DNA of 30,568 nt from JAZDLC01 sp043802345 (GCA_043802345.1 JAZDLC010000447.1:1-30568), one strand, 5' to 3'. Shown: positions 21,174 through 30,422, counted from the first letter of the stretch. The notes: a model not told the origin generated them from the letters alone. Numbers and translations are program-made.

Positions 21174-22823
21174 TTAGGGCTTGAACGTGAGCTCGAGTGG
21201 CTCGGTGCCCACCTCGAACGGAAGGTCCTTCAGCATGGACTCTCCTTCGTAGATCCGGACGTGGTAGACGCCGGGACTCAGGCGCAGCCGAAGCGTGGCC
21301 CGATCCGAGAACAGCTCACTCGTCAGGGTCTGGCCATTGGAATCGAGGATCTGCCACAGCAGGCTCTGCATCACGTCGCCGTTCAGGTTGAGCGTCACCG
21401 CCGTACCCGCGGGGAGGTGGACTTCCAGGTCGCTCACATCTCCGGCGGAAGTGTCGACCAGGATCGCGGTTCGGGCCACCTTGTTGCCCTTGAACACCAG
21501 CAGGTTCTGACCCCGCCCCAGTCCTTCGATGGAGAACTGGCCGGCATTCCCCGCGACTCTTCCGCCGAGGCCGGTGTTGAACGGTTGAGGAAAGGTCATG
21601 CGGTCGAGAGATCTCGCCCGGAACTGGATCTCGAACGGCTTTCCTTGCTCCACGGACAGGTGTCCGGAGATGGACGTCTCCCGCTGCAGTGCCAGCGTGC
21701 CCAGATCGATGTCCTCGGAGGGCTCCAGCCTGATGTAGTCGCGGGGCTTCTCATACCCCTCGAACTCGGGGGCCAGAATCAGCATGCCGGGCGGCACCCC
21801 CTCGAAGCGGACGATCCCCTGTGCATCGGGAGGCAGGACGTGAATGCGGCGGTTCAAATCGCCGAGGGTCACCTGCCCCTGGGTCAGCGGTTCACCACTC
21901 TCCGCGTCGACCACGCGCACGGTCGCGCTGGCCAGCTTCTCCTTGATGCTCTCCAGCGAAACCACCAGGCTCAGCTCCTCCACCGGACTCTTGACCTCCA
22001 CGGAGGTCAGCGGAGTCTGGCGCAGCACCGCGGTCGCGATGAATGGATAACCCCCGTGGACTTCCAGGAAGCCCTGCGCACCCGGCGGGGGTTGCTCGAC
22101 CTGGCCATCCACGATCAGGCGGGGATAGAAGCGGCCGACTCCGAAGAGCACGTCTTGGCGGTTGCTGAGCGGAATGCTCGTGACCGGCTCGTGTGTGGCC
22201 ACCACAGTCAAGGCCAGGGTCATCGGGTCGGTGCCCAGCTCGGCGGCGTCGAGCTCCTTGATCGGCCTGCCATCAGGCGTCAGCACGCGCACGGGAAACA
22301 CCAGCGACGGAGTCATGACGATGTCGTGGCGTAGGAGCGGCTCCGCGGATGTCACGGTCAACGGCTGCTCGCTGCGCTCGTGCATTCTGACATCGACCTG
22401 GCACGTGTACTTGCCTGGCTCGAGTCCGGCCAGGGAGTAGATGCCGTACTCGTCGCTGTGGGCCCCTCGCTCGACCCCGCCTCGAGAATACAGCACCACG
22501 GTGGCCTTGAGCGGTTTTCCGGAGGTGTCACGCACCTGTCCGAAGAGCGCTACTTCAGAGATATCTTCCGGGGCGGCGGGAGAGGCGGGTGATTCCGGAC
22601 CCTCTTGGGCCGACCCGGTTTCTGTTGCCGCGGGTGGGTTGAGCTGCGGCGGCGTGGAGGGCGTCTCGACCAGCTCCTCCGCTGGCTCCGCCGTCGAAGG
22701 TCCGGCCGGAGTCCCGATCGAATCACCACGGGTGATCAGCAGGACTGCCAGAACCAGGACCAGCAGAGCCTCGCCGATGGCGAGCCACCTGAAGAAGTTC
22801 CTCGATCGTTCGACCTCGTTCAC
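21174..22823 (-). CDS. Membrane-anchored carboxypeptidase-regulatory-like protein
   Basis: 549 aa, function unknown. Positively charged start (NEVERSRNFFR), one membrane segment at about 13-31 (WLAIGEALLVLVLAVLLIT), then a proline/glutamate/serine-rich linker to about 88. The rest is beta-sandwich material. The first carboxypeptidase-regulatory-like domain is at about 90-160 (LFGQVRDTSGKPLKATVVLY, DEYGIYSLAGLEPGKYT). Similar repeats recur at about 295-375 (VRVVDAESGEPLTQGQV, GVPPGMLIL) and towards the end (LSPGVYHVRIYEG). These domains are found on cell-surface and transport-associated proteins; most of it would lie outside the membrane. The start is GTG 22823, with GAGGG about 9 nt upstream. 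It lies 136 bp downstream of the lysine aminotransferase gene on the same strand. Confidence 0.82.
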   Translation of the reverse strand: MNEVERSRNFFRWLAIGEALLVLVLAVLLITRGDSIGTPAGPSTAEPAEELVETPSTPPQLNPPAATETGSAQEGPESPASPAAPEDISEVALFGQVRDTSGKPLKATVVLYSRGGVERGAHSDEYGIYSLAGLEPGKYTCQVDVRMHERSEQPLTVTSAEPLLRHDIVMTPSLVFPVRVLTPDGRPIKELDAAELGTDPMTLALTVVATHEPVTSIPLSNRQDVLFGVGRFYPRLIVDGQVEQPPPGAQGFLEVHGGYPFIATAVLRQTPLTSVEVKSPVEELSLVVSLESIKEKLASATVRVVDAESGEPLTQGQVTLGDLNRRIHVLPPDAQGIVRFEGVPPGMLILAPEFEGYEKPRDYIRLEPSEDIDLGTLALQRETSISGHLSVEQGKPFEIQFRARSLDRMTFPQPFNTGLGGRVAGNAGQFSIEGLGRGQNLLVFKGNKVARTAILVDTSAGDVSDLEVHLPAGTAVTLNLNGDVMQSLLWQILDSNGQTLTSELFSDRATLRLRLSPGVYHVRIYEGESMLKDLPFEVGTEPLELTFKP

Positions 22824-22959
22824 TTGTGGAGCCCTCGAACTCTGGAAAGCAGGAGACTACTGACCTGCCACCCTCGATGCCAGTCCATCGGTGCATGACA
22901 CGCATGGTGCAGCGACGGAAGCCGCCAGATTCGCCGCCCGTATCCAGAGCCGCAGCCTC

Positions 22960-24285
22960 CTACCGCATGTGCGTCAGTCCATCCTCGATCATGGCCAGGG
23001 CCCGGTCGATCTCGGCCTCGTTCACGTTCAGGCAGGGGCGCAGGCGCACCGACTGCGGCCAGGAGGAGAGGGTGGCCAGACCGGTTTCCCAGAGGATCGT
23101 CCGCAGCCGGTCGCGCTCCTTGGGCGTGGACATCGTGAAGGCCGCGAACAGCCCCCGGCCGCGCACATTGCTGATGACTGGATGACGCGCCTGGAGCGAT
23201 TCCAGGCCGGCGAGCAGGCGCTCTCCCATGCGGGCCGCGTTCTCCACCAGCTTCTCCTCGTGGATCACCTGCAGGTACTTGGAGCCGCGCACCATGTCCA
23301 CCAGGTTGCCGCCCCACGTGGAGTTGATCCGCCCCGACTTCCGGAACACATGCTCCTCAACCTCGTCCATGCGTGCTCCGGCCATGATGCCGCAGACCTG
23401 GGTCTTTTTGCCGAAAGCGATGATGTCCGGGACCACTCCGGTGTGCTCGTAGGCCCACAGCTTGCCGGTCGCCCCGAGGCCCGTCTGCACTTCGTCGAAG
23501 ATCAGGAGCGCCTCGTGCTCGTCCGCGAGGCGGCGCAGCTCCCGGAAGAACTCGGGGCGGAAGTGATTGTCCCCGCCCTCTCCCTGGATCGGCTCGATGA
23601 TGATCGCCGCGATGTCGTGCGGGTTCCTGGCGAACGCGTCCTCGATCTCCCTGACCGCCTGCTGCTCCGCGCGGGCGACCTCGGCCAGTACCTCGCCGGA
23701 GAGAGGAAACCGCAGCTTGGGGTTCAGGACACGGGGCCAGGGGAACACGGGGAAGTCCTCGATCTTCACCCGGTCCGTATTGGTGAGCGACAGCGTGTAG
23801 CCGCTGCGGCCGTGGAACGCTTCGCGGAAATGAAGGATCTGGCGGCCGAGGGGACCGCGGCCGGCGGCGCGGTTCTTGCGAACCTTCCAGTCGAACGCGG
23901 TCTTCAGCGCGTTCTCCACCGCCAGCGCTCCTCCGGCGATGAAGAACAGGTAGCAAAAAGGCTCCGGCCGCGCGAGGCGCGCGAAGGTGTCGACGAAGGA
24001 GGCGAACTCCGCGGCGTAGATGTCCGAGTTCGCCGGGTTGGCGATCGCCGCGCGCTGGAGCGCCCGCAGGAACTCCTCGTCCCCCGTCACGCTCGGGTGG
24101 TTGTGTCCGATCGGCAGGGAGGCGAAGTACGAGTAGCAGTCGAGGATCTCCCGGCCGGTGATGGCGTCGACGATGAACGACCCGTGCGATCGTTCCAGGT
24201 CGATGGCGACGTGGAACCCGTCGGCAAGGATGTTCTTCTTTAGGAGGGGGTGAATCTGGTCGGGGGCAACGGTGAAGCGGTTCAT
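22960..24285 (-). CDS. lat: L-lysine 6-aminotransferase (class III, PLP)
   Basis: 441 aa, close to the usual length of about 450. Transfers the epsilon-amino group of lysine to 2-oxoglutarate, giving aminoadipate semialdehyde (cyclising to piperideine-6-carboxylate). Cytoplasmic. Diagnostic stretches: SYFASLPIGHNHP, FIAGGALAVENALK, REAFHGRSGYTLSLTN, EPIQGEGGDNHF, FDEVQTGLGATG (Asp pairing with the pyridine nitrogen), FGKKTQVCGIMAG with the PLP lysine (Lys293 or Lys294), and INSTWGGNLVDM. FGKKTQVCG separates this enzyme from ornithine and GABA aminotransferases. GAGAGG lies 7 nt before ATG 24285; the upstream frame extension has no such site. No aminoadipate semialdehyde dehydrogenase or Lrp-type regulator is nearby. 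In other bacteria the reaction starts lysine catabolism, osmolyte or antibiotic-precursor synthesis. Confidence 0.93.
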   Translation of the reverse strand: MNRFTVAPDQIHPLLKKNILADGFHVAIDLERSHGSFIVDAITGREILDCYSYFASLPIGHNHPSVTGDEEFLRALQRAAIANPANSDIYAAEFASFVDTFARLARPEPFCYLFFIAGGALAVENALKTAFDWKVRKNRAAGRGPLGRQILHFREAFHGRSGYTLSLTNTDRVKIEDFPVFPWPRVLNPKLRFPLSGEVLAEVARAEQQAVREIEDAFARNPHDIAAIIIEPIQGEGGDNHFRPEFFRELRRLADEHEALLIFDEVQTGLGATGKLWAYEHTGVVPDIIAFGKKTQVCGIMAGARMDEVEEHVFRKSGRINSTWGGNLVDMVRGSKYLQVIHEEKLVENAARMGERLLAGLESLQARHPVISNVRGRGLFAAFTMSTPKERDRLRTILWETGLATLSSWPQSVRLRPCLNVNEAEIDRALAMIEDGLTHMR

Positions 24286-24601
24286 GGTCTGACCTCTCGG
24301 GGAATGCGGCAAGGCAGGAAATGGATCGGAACGTCCGCGCTCGCCGACGGGGCGGGAGCGCGGAGAGACGGCATGCAAATCGAGGAGAGTCAGACGCCGT
24401 CGGGAGGCCCGAAGAGGTCGGGGCGCGCGCGGCGGGGAGTGAGCGGTGAAAGTGAGGGGAGGTACATCATCACGGCACCCTCCGGGTCGGAGGACAGACA
24501 TGAAATGCTACCCGGAATCCGGGTCCAGGGCAAAGGGTCCCCGCGGAATGTCGAGGGCCCCGCAACGGCGGGATTGTTGAAACAGACCCGGTTCGTACCC
24601 C
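24286..24601. other. Gene-free region with small hairpins
   Basis: No gene is supported between the ThuA-gene stop (24602) and the lysine aminotransferase start (24285), both on the minus strand. It holds two short stems next to the ThuA end, listed separately, and repeated GGGTCC motifs around 24521-24540. The promoter of the aminotransferase gene should be here but I could not pick one out. Confidence 0.45.
24510..24524 (-). terminator. Hairpin after the ThuA gene
   Basis: ACCCGG (24510-24515) and CCGGGT (24519-24524) pair around 3 nt. A second stem, CCCGC-aacg-GCGGG, lies at 24559-24572, nearer the stop at 24602. Neither has a T-run. They may terminate the Gfo/Idh-ThuA transcript, with or without Rho. 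Confidence 0.3.
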
Positions 24602-27600
24602 CTACTTCTGGAAGTGCGGATTCACCTGGATCTCGTCGGCGAACAGCCAGGCCTCCTCGCCGGCGCCGGAGTGCCAGGCGGGACAGGTGCCGATGTTCTT
24701 GGCGCGGACCTTGACGTAGCGAGCCTGTTCCCCGTTCAGCGGGGTGTAGAAGTCCTCGAGGGCGGCGTCTGTCTCGCTGGTCGGGGCTTTGGGCTGGAAC
24801 AGCTTCACGCTCCGGAACGTCTTGCCGTCCGCGGAAAGCGAGAACTCGACCTCGACCGGCGGGAAGATCCAGGAGTTCATGCTGCTCAGGAAGCCCGCCC
24901 GGATGCTCTCCACCTCGACGAGACGGCCGAGATCGATCGTGGCGTCCAGGTCCTTTCCCTTGAACCCCTGCCAGTGGCCGTCTCCGTGGTTCGTCGAACC
25001 CCAGGTGCCGTCGGTGAGGGCGTCCTTGCCGCCGCCGCCGTACTTCTCCTCGTGGGGGAACGCGAGAGTCACCGGACATCCCTTGCCGTCGTGCGAGACC
25101 ATTCTGGCCAGGGCCGAGCAGACTTTCGTGTGAGCCGCGCTCGCGGTCTTTCCGAGCGCCGCGTCCTCGAGCAAAGGCGCGAGGAAGTCGAGCACCCAGG
25201 TGTCCGTGGCGGCAGCAGCGCTTTCGATCAGCGCCTTCTTGTCGTCACCCGTCTCCGCCGCGAGCAGCACGCTCTCGCAGACGGACTGCACGTCTTCTGC
25301 CGGCTTCTCCTTCGTGCGGCCGGCCAACCCGAGATAGCCGCGCATGGCGAGGACCCGGTCGGTGGCCGTGCCGCCGCCCTTGGCGGTGTCGAGGAGACAG
25401 GTAAGAGGCGCCTTGTCCGGCCAGGCGGAGAGGGCGCGGATGGCAGCGGCGCGGACCTCGGCCTCCTCGTCGCTCACGGCGGCGACCAGCGGCGCCAGGG
25501 AGGATTCGGAGGGGATCTGGCCGAGAACGCGCAGCAGCGCGGCGCGCACCGGCGCGTCCTTGCCCGGCAGCGTCTCCTTGATGAGGCGGAGCGATTCGTC
25601 ACCGTCCCCGGAGCGCTTGCAGGTGGCCAGGATGGCCTGCTCCAACTTCCCGCGATCCTCTTCCGTGCCCAGCTTCTGGAGCAAATCGATGAGAAGAGGT
25701 AGTTGGCCGGGCTCGGTCACGGCGGCGAGACCGCGCAGAGACTCGCCGCGCACGGCACCGTCCTGGTCTTCAGCACAAAGGAGGAGCGTCTTCACGATTC
25801 CTTCCGGCCGGCGCTTCACCAGGCACGGGATCAGGGCCGCGCGAGTTTCAGCGCTTGCCGAGTCGACGCGCTCCTGGATCGCCTCATCCACGCCGGCGCC
25901 GGTCAGCCGCATGAGGCTTCCCCTGGCGGCGTCGCCTTCCTGCGCCATGACGGCCTCGATCAGAAGCGGCACGTGAGAGACGTCGCCGATCGAACCGAGC
26001 GCCTCCAGGCCGGCAACGCGGACCGCCGGGTTGTCGTTCGCGGCGGCGTTCGCGGCGGCGGGGGCCGCGTCCCGGTCTCTGCGGGCGGCCAGCGCACCCA
26101 GGGCGAGAACCTGCGTTTCAGGTCCAAACGCCGTCAACTTCGCGGTGATCGGCCTCGAGGTGAGATTCGCGGGAAGCGCCGCCAGCATCTTCGCGGCGGC
26201 TTGCCGCAGCTCGGGCGCCTCGTCCTGGAACAGGGCCGCGATCACCGCGGCGGCGCCGTCCGGCTCCGCCTGGACGATGCCCCGCCAGGCCGCGACGCGG
26301 CAGGCCACGGGGTTCTCCGGCTTCGCGATGCCCCGGTAGATGGTCACGGCGTCCGAGATCTCGTTCTCGGCCAGGAACCGGTCCGCGCACATGAGGCGGG
26401 CGTCGAGCTGAACGGGAAGGAGCTTCCCGCTGACACGCACCCTTGCGAGAGATCTGGCCGCCTCGGCGCCGCCGATCCGCCCGAGCGCGGAGATCGCAGC
26501 GCGGGCCGTCGCCTCGTCCTGGTACTCCGCCAGGCGGGTCAGGAACGGCACGGCCATGCGGTCGCCTCTGGCGGCCACGGAATCGATGACCCCGAGCCGC
26601 AGGTTTCCCTCCAGGCTGTTCAGGGCCTTGCGCAGCGACTTGTCCACTCCGGGAGAGTCGATCCCCTGCAGGGCGTAGCGCGCCATGTGGGCCAGTTCCT
26701 CGTCGGCGAGCAGTCTCGACAGAACCGACACGGACCGGTCCGTGCCGATGCCGCGCAGCATGCGGCAGGCGAACTGCCGTCCCGCCAGGGTCGCCTGCTC
26801 CGATGCCGCGACCTTGAGAAGCTTCTTTTCGATCTTTCCCCGCTCCTTGGGACTCGCCTGCCGGATCAGCTCCTCGATGTCCGTGAGGATCACACGGCTC
26901 TGGCCGTAATCGTACTGGGCGAGGGCGACCAGGGGATCGTCGACGGCGCCTTGGGCCGTGGTCAGGGCCGGCGCCGGCGCCGTCTCCAGCGTGGCGCTGG
27001 GCGCGTCGTCGATTTCGAGGTCGCCGAGGGCGTACTGGATCCCATCGAGATAGTGGCGAAGGACGGCCGGGTTCCAGAAGATCTCGTGGTTGTGCCCCAG
27101 CGAACCGTAGAACACCCTCCCCTCGCCGCACCGCTTGACCCAGGAGATGGCGAAGTCGCCGTCCTCGCGCTTGATCCCCTCGACCTTCTGATTGCGGGGG
27201 TTCGACATGTCGAGGCTCAGGAGCACCCGGTGGGTCTTGCGCGAGTACGGTTCCTTGAGCTGGTAGATCTCGTCCGAGATGAGAAAACCCCGGCCGGAGA
27301 AAGCCTCGTTGAGCGGGTGGTCAGGCTCGTCGATCTTGACGGCCCAGGTGCCGCCCGCGCCCCAGGGATGGCCGTCGAACAGGCCGCCCATCATCTCGGC
27401 CGCCTCCGGCCAGTCGTAGAAGTTGTCGGAAGCGGCGTGGATCCCGATCACTCCCTTGCCGCTCTTCACGAACGCGAGGAGCGCTTCTCTTTGCTTGGGC
27501 GATGCGAACGCCAGCCGCGTCGTGTTGTTGAAGAGGACCGCGTCGAAGGCCTGGAGATTCTCGGGCTCGAACGCCGACATCTCCTCGGAGAAGACCGGAA

Positions 27601-27892
27601 GGAAGGCGCCCGTGACCTCTCCCATGATCTTGATCGCCTCGTTGGCGACCGGGATGGAATCGTGGACGAACCCCTCGCACTTCGAGAACACGAGGATCTT
27701 GCGTGGCCGGTCCGGAGCGACGCGCGCCTCCGCGGGCATCGCCTCGATCATCTTGCGGCTGCGCTCGTCGGTGGCGCCCGCGAGAGCCAGTCGCTTCGGC
27801 GAGGTCCGGCAGGCCGGGAGCAGGGCGAGGATCAGGATGGAGAGCAGGGTCTGGACCCGTGTCAGAGCTCTTGTGCCGTGTGCTTCAAACAT
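24602..27892 (-). CDS. ThuA-HEAT-discoidin lipoprotein, trehalose-utilization type
   Basis: 1096 aa. N-terminal lipoprotein signal (LALLPAC, Cys28). Residues about 62-290 are a ThuA domain, a class I glutamine-amidotransferase-like fold (ILVFSKCEGFVHDS, FNNTTRLAF, GVIGIHAASDNFYDW, GLFDGHPWG, GRVFYGSLGHNHEIF). Residues about 310-900 are HEAT/armadillo-like helical repeats (for example RAAISALGRIGGAEAARSL). The last 165 or so form a discoidin/F5/8C-type binding domain (GGGGKDALTDGTWGSTNHGDGHWQG). ThuA-HEAT fusions are common in Planctomycetota and Verrucomicrobiota beside sugar dehydrogenases; ThuA itself is linked to trehalose/keto-sugar metabolism. Start ATG 27892 because GGAAGGTGG lies just upstream; the in-frame ATG at 27910 has no such site. 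It lies 24 nt after the Gfo/Idh gene, hence one operon. Confidence 0.9.
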   Translation of the reverse strand: MFEAHGTRALTRVQTLLSILILALLPACRTSPKRLALAGATDERSRKMIEAMPAEARVAPDRPRKILVFSKCEGFVHDSIPVANEAIKIMGEVTGAFLPVFSEEMSAFEPENLQAFDAVLFNNTTRLAFASPKQREALLAFVKSGKGVIGIHAASDNFYDWPEAAEMMGGLFDGHPWGAGGTWAVKIDEPDHPLNEAFSGRGFLISDEIYQLKEPYSRKTHRVLLSLDMSNPRNQKVEGIKREDGDFAISWVKRCGEGRVFYGSLGHNHEIFWNPAVLRHYLDGIQYALGDLEIDDAPSATLETAPAPALTTAQGAVDDPLVALAQYDYGQSRVILTDIEELIRQASPKERGKIEKKLLKVAASEQATLAGRQFACRMLRGIGTDRSVSVLSRLLADEELAHMARYALQGIDSPGVDKSLRKALNSLEGNLRLGVIDSVAARGDRMAVPFLTRLAEYQDEATARAAISALGRIGGAEAARSLARVRVSGKLLPVQLDARLMCADRFLAENEISDAVTIYRGIAKPENPVACRVAAWRGIVQAEPDGAAAVIAALFQDEAPELRQAAAKMLAALPANLTSRPITAKLTAFGPETQVLALGALAARRDRDAAPAAANAAANDNPAVRVAGLEALGSIGDVSHVPLLIEAVMAQEGDAARGSLMRLTGAGVDEAIQERVDSASAETRAALIPCLVKRRPEGIVKTLLLCAEDQDGAVRGESLRGLAAVTEPGQLPLLIDLLQKLGTEEDRGKLEQAILATCKRSGDGDESLRLIKETLPGKDAPVRAALLRVLGQIPSESSLAPLVAAVSDEEAEVRAAAIRALSAWPDKAPLTCLLDTAKGGGTATDRVLAMRGYLGLAGRTKEKPAEDVQSVCESVLLAAETGDDKKALIESAAAATDTWVLDFLAPLLEDAALGKTASAAHTKVCSALARMVSHDGKGCPVTLAFPHEEKYGGGGKDALTDGTWGSTNHGDGHWQGFKGKDLDATIDLGRLVEVESIRAGFLSSMNSWIFPPVEVEFSLSADGKTFRSVKLFQPKAPTSETDAALEDFYTPLNGEQARYVKVRAKNIGTCPAWHSGAGEEAWLFADEIQVNPHFQK

Positions 27893-27916
27893 GTTCCACC
27901 TTCCGTTCATTTCTGA

Positions 27917-29236
27917 TCAGAGCACCCACGGCTCGCGATAGGCCCGGCCCAGCAGCGCGCTCGCGCCCGGGTCGTTCTGGATCGTCTCCGTCTTTGGATC
28001 CCAGTGGATCTTCCTGCCGGTCAGCATGGCGATTTCCCCCAGGTGACCCACGCTGATGGAGCGGCACGCGACTTCGACCGGGGTGAGGGTGGGCCGCCGC
28101 GACCTCACGCAATCGAGGAAGTTGTCGACATGGTCGCGCCCCTCCGGTCCGTCGTAGAGCCGGATGTCGCCGAGCCCGATGCAGTCGTAGTCGAGCAGGC
28201 GCTTGTCGGCAGGGTCCATGCCGCCGCGGTGGACGTGCACCCAGCCGTCCTCACCATGCCACTTGGCGCCCATGAAGCCGATCTGCTGGTCGTTGCCGAC
28301 CGTCATGACCACGCCGTTCTCGTACTTGCAGGTGAACTTGTAGGCGGTGGGGGCGTTCCAGAGGCCTTCCTTCGGATACTCCCCCTTCCCCTCGATCTCG
28401 ACCGGCCCGGTGGTCTCGAGGTCGAGGCCCCAGTGGGCGATGTCGATGTGGTGGCCGGCCCAGTCGGTGAGCTGGCCGCCGGAGAAGTCCATGATCCAGC
28501 GCCAGTCCCAGTGGCATTTGTCGCTGCCGAATTCGCAGTAGGGGCGCCAGGGAGCGGGGCCGAGCCAGCGCTCCCAGTCCAGGCCTTCCGGCACCGGCGC
28601 CGCCGGCTTGACGTCGCTGCCGCGGCCGGTCGGCAGGCCGACCTCCACATGGTGCACCTTGCCGATGCGGCCGTTCCGGACCAGCTCGCAGGCATGGCGG
28701 AAGTGGCGCTCTGAGCGCTGCCAGCTTCCGGTCTGCCACACCCTCCCGTACCGGTGAACCGCGTCACAGATCGACCGGCTCTCGCGGATCGTCCGGGCCA
28801 GGGGCTTCTCGCCGTACATGTCCAGGCCGGCGCGGGCCGCGCAGATGGCGGGGACGGCGTGCCACTGATCCGGCAGGGCCAGCGCGACCGCGTCCAGGTC
28901 GCCGCGGCCGATCAGGTCGCGGAAGTCGAGGTAGGTCCCGCAATCCTTGTTGCCGTTCTTGTCATCGACGATCAGCTTGGCCCGGTCCCGGTGGGCCTTG
29001 TCGACATCGCAGACGGCGACCACCTGGACCCTCTCCTTCCCCAGGAACCAGTTCATGTTGGATCGCCCCTGCGAGCCGACACCGATGAACCCCATCACGG
29101 TGCGGTTGCTCGGCGCGACATGCCCGTCCCTTCCCAGGGCCGATGCCGGAATGATGGAGGGGAGCGCGGCCGCGGCCGAGAGGCCGACGGCGCTCTTCAT
29201 GAAGCCACGGCGGCTGACCAGAGTCTTGTTCTTCAC
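27917..29236 (-). CDS. Tat-exported Gfo/Idh/MocA family oxidoreductase
   Basis: 439 aa. NAD(P)-dependent sugar or inositol-type dehydrogenase. Tat signal with SRRGFMK at residues 8-14 and a hydrophobic AVGLSAAAALPSIIPASA stretch, so it should be exported folded. The Rossmann fold starts at VMGFIGVGSQGRSN. The catalytic EKP is at residues 143-145 (Lys144). GHHID at 261-265 provides the His/Asp of the active site in the alpha/beta domain. DWERWLGPAPWRPY and WDWRWIMDFSGGQLTDW are typical of planctomycete members. The start is GTG 29236, which directly precedes the Tat motif, with AGGA upstream; an earlier ATG frame exists but would bury the signal. First gene of an operon with the ThuA gene; divergent from the PmoA-like gene. 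Confidence 0.93.
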   Translation of the reverse strand: MKNKTLVSRRGFMKSAVGLSAAAALPSIIPASALGRDGHVAPSNRTVMGFIGVGSQGRSNMNWFLGKERVQVVAVCDVDKAHRDRAKLIVDDKNGNKDCGTYLDFRDLIGRGDLDAVALALPDQWHAVPAICAARAGLDMYGEKPLARTIRESRSICDAVHRYGRVWQTGSWQRSERHFRHACELVRNGRIGKVHHVEVGLPTGRGSDVKPAAPVPEGLDWERWLGPAPWRPYCEFGSDKCHWDWRWIMDFSGGQLTDWAGHHIDIAHWGLDLETTGPVEIEGKGEYPKEGLWNAPTAYKFTCKYENGVVMTVGNDQQIGFMGAKWHGEDGWVHVHRGGMDPADKRLLDYDCIGLGDIRLYDGPEGRDHVDNFLDCVRSRRPTLTPVEVACRSISVGHLGEIAMLTGRKIHWDPKTETIQNDPGASALLGRAYREPWVL

Positions 29237-29301
29237 GGTTCCTGTTCCTTCCTGCCAAGGAGGAGGTCCTCGCGGCATGGCCCGAGGGTACGAAGGTCCG
29301 G

Positions 29302-29310
29302 AGCATAGCA
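29302..29310 (-). promoter_or_regulatory. Candidate extended -10 promoter, Gfo/Idh-ThuA operon
   Basis: On the minus strand TGCTATGCT (29310-29302) is an extended -10 (TGn plus TATGCT), with only a poor -35. The predicted leader is about 60 nt to GTG 29236. Confidence 0.35.
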
Positions 29311-29379
29311 ATCTCGGGCCGTCCGGTCTCGGTAGCCCTCGCCGAATCCTTCATGAAGGCCTCCGGGATTGTCGCGGAC

Positions 29380-29388
29380 TGGTATCAT
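29380..29388 (+). promoter_or_regulatory. Candidate extended -10 promoter, PmoA-like operon
   Basis: TGGTATCAT (29380-29388) is an extended -10. It ends 8 nt before the ATG at 29397, where the only Shine-Dalgarno-like bases (AGGG) are too close to use. The transcript may be leaderless or nearly so. It faces the candidate Gfo/Idh promoter about 70 bp away. Confidence 0.35.
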
Positions 29389-29396
29389 CCAGGGCG

Positions 29397-30422
29397 ATGG
29401 ACACAATCCCACGCCACGGACCGCTGCTGGTCGGAATGCTCGCGTTGCTCTCTTGGATCCCGGTGGCAGCCCAGGAGGGCGCGGGTGTCGTTCCGGAAAA
29501 GTCCGCTCTGAGTGCCAGGACCGACCCCCAGGGTCAGGTGGTGCTGGCCGAGGGCGGGCGGCCGGTGCTGAAGTACCAGGCGCGGCGGGTGGAGTTGCCG
29601 GCGGGGTACTTCGAACAGGTCGCCGAGGGGAACCGGATCTACGCCAGGCCGCGGAGCGGTTACGTGCATCCGCTCTACGGGTTGGACGGGGAGGAGTTGA
29701 CGCTCGACTGGAGCGTGGACCACCCGCACCATCGTGGCATCTACTGGGCGTGGCCGGAGGTCCGGTTCGGCGAGAAGGCCGGCGATCTGCATGCGCTGCA
29801 AAACGTCTACTCGAGGCCGGTGGGGGAGCCAGCGTTGACGGATGCGGACGGCTTCGCGCGGATCGAGGCGAAGAACCTCTGGCTCTTTGAAGACGAAACT
29901 CCCGTGGTCTTCGAGCGGGTGGCGATCACGGCGCATGCGCCGAGCGAACAGGGCTCCCGCGTCATCGACCTCGATCTGCGCTTTGAAGCGCTGGTGGAGG
30001 GGGTCAGCCTGGCGCGCCGCGGCACCAACCAGTACGGCGGGCTCAATGTGCGGCTGGCGCCGGTCGAGGGGCTGGTCTTCGGCCATCACACCGAGTCGGA
30101 CCCGTCTCCCCTGGCCTGGTCGTCGGCGACCGGGACCTGGAAGGGCGGCCGGCGGGTGACCACCCTGGCGATCCTCGAACACCCGTCGAACCCGGAGTTC
30201 CCGGGTGACTTCATCACCTATGAATACCTGCCGTGGTTCCAGCCGACCTTCCCGCGCCCGGAGACCCGCTTCCTGCTGAAGCCCGGCCGGCCGCTCGACC
30301 TCCGGTACCGTTTCCTGATCCTGCCGGGCGAGGCCGACGCGGAACTCCTCGCCGCGGCCTGCGACCGGTACGGTGAGACCGAAACCGCTCTTTCACGAAC
30401 CAACGCTGACGAGACCAAATGA
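29397..30422 (+). CDS. PmoA-like family protein (DUF6807), exported
   Basis: 341 aa. Signal peptide at about 1-25 (LLVGMLALLSWIPVAAQ). The body matches proteins annotated as the PmoA family (DUF6807). They share a name with a methane monooxygenase subunit but are soluble beta-rich proteins of unknown activity, common beside sugar dehydrogenases. Landmarks: RSGYVHPLYGLDGEELTLDW, the histidine motif DHPHHRGIYW (His109, His111, His112), FGHHTESDPSPLAW near residue 220, and a closing LRYRFLILPGEAD. The clustered histidines could bind metal or sit in a sugar-binding pocket; that is inference. ATG 29397 starts the signal peptide. The stop overlaps the next start in ATGA (30419-30422), so the two are translationally coupled. 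Confidence 0.88.
   Translation: MDTIPRHGPLLVGMLALLSWIPVAAQEGAGVVPEKSALSARTDPQGQVVLAEGGRPVLKYQARRVELPAGYFEQVAEGNRIYARPRSGYVHPLYGLDGEELTLDWSVDHPHHRGIYWAWPEVRFGEKAGDLHALQNVYSRPVGEPALTDADGFARIEAKNLWLFEDETPVVFERVAITAHAPSEQGSRVIDLDLRFEALVEGVSLARRGTNQYGGLNVRLAPVEGLVFGHHTESDPSPLAWSSATGTWKGGRRVTTLAILEHPSNPEFPGDFITYEYLPWFQPTFPRPETRFLLKPGRPLDLRYRFLILPGEADAELLAAACDRYGETETALSRTNADETK

Noticed and set aside
25703..27916. 737-aa open frame on the plus strand opposite the ThuA-HEAT gene
   Set aside because: Antisense shadow created by strong third-position GC; no domain, no ribosome binding site.
29397..30422. Methane monooxygenase subunit suggested by the family name PmoA
   Set aside because: True PmoA is an integral membrane protein; this one is a soluble exported DUF6807 type with no membrane helices beyond the signal.
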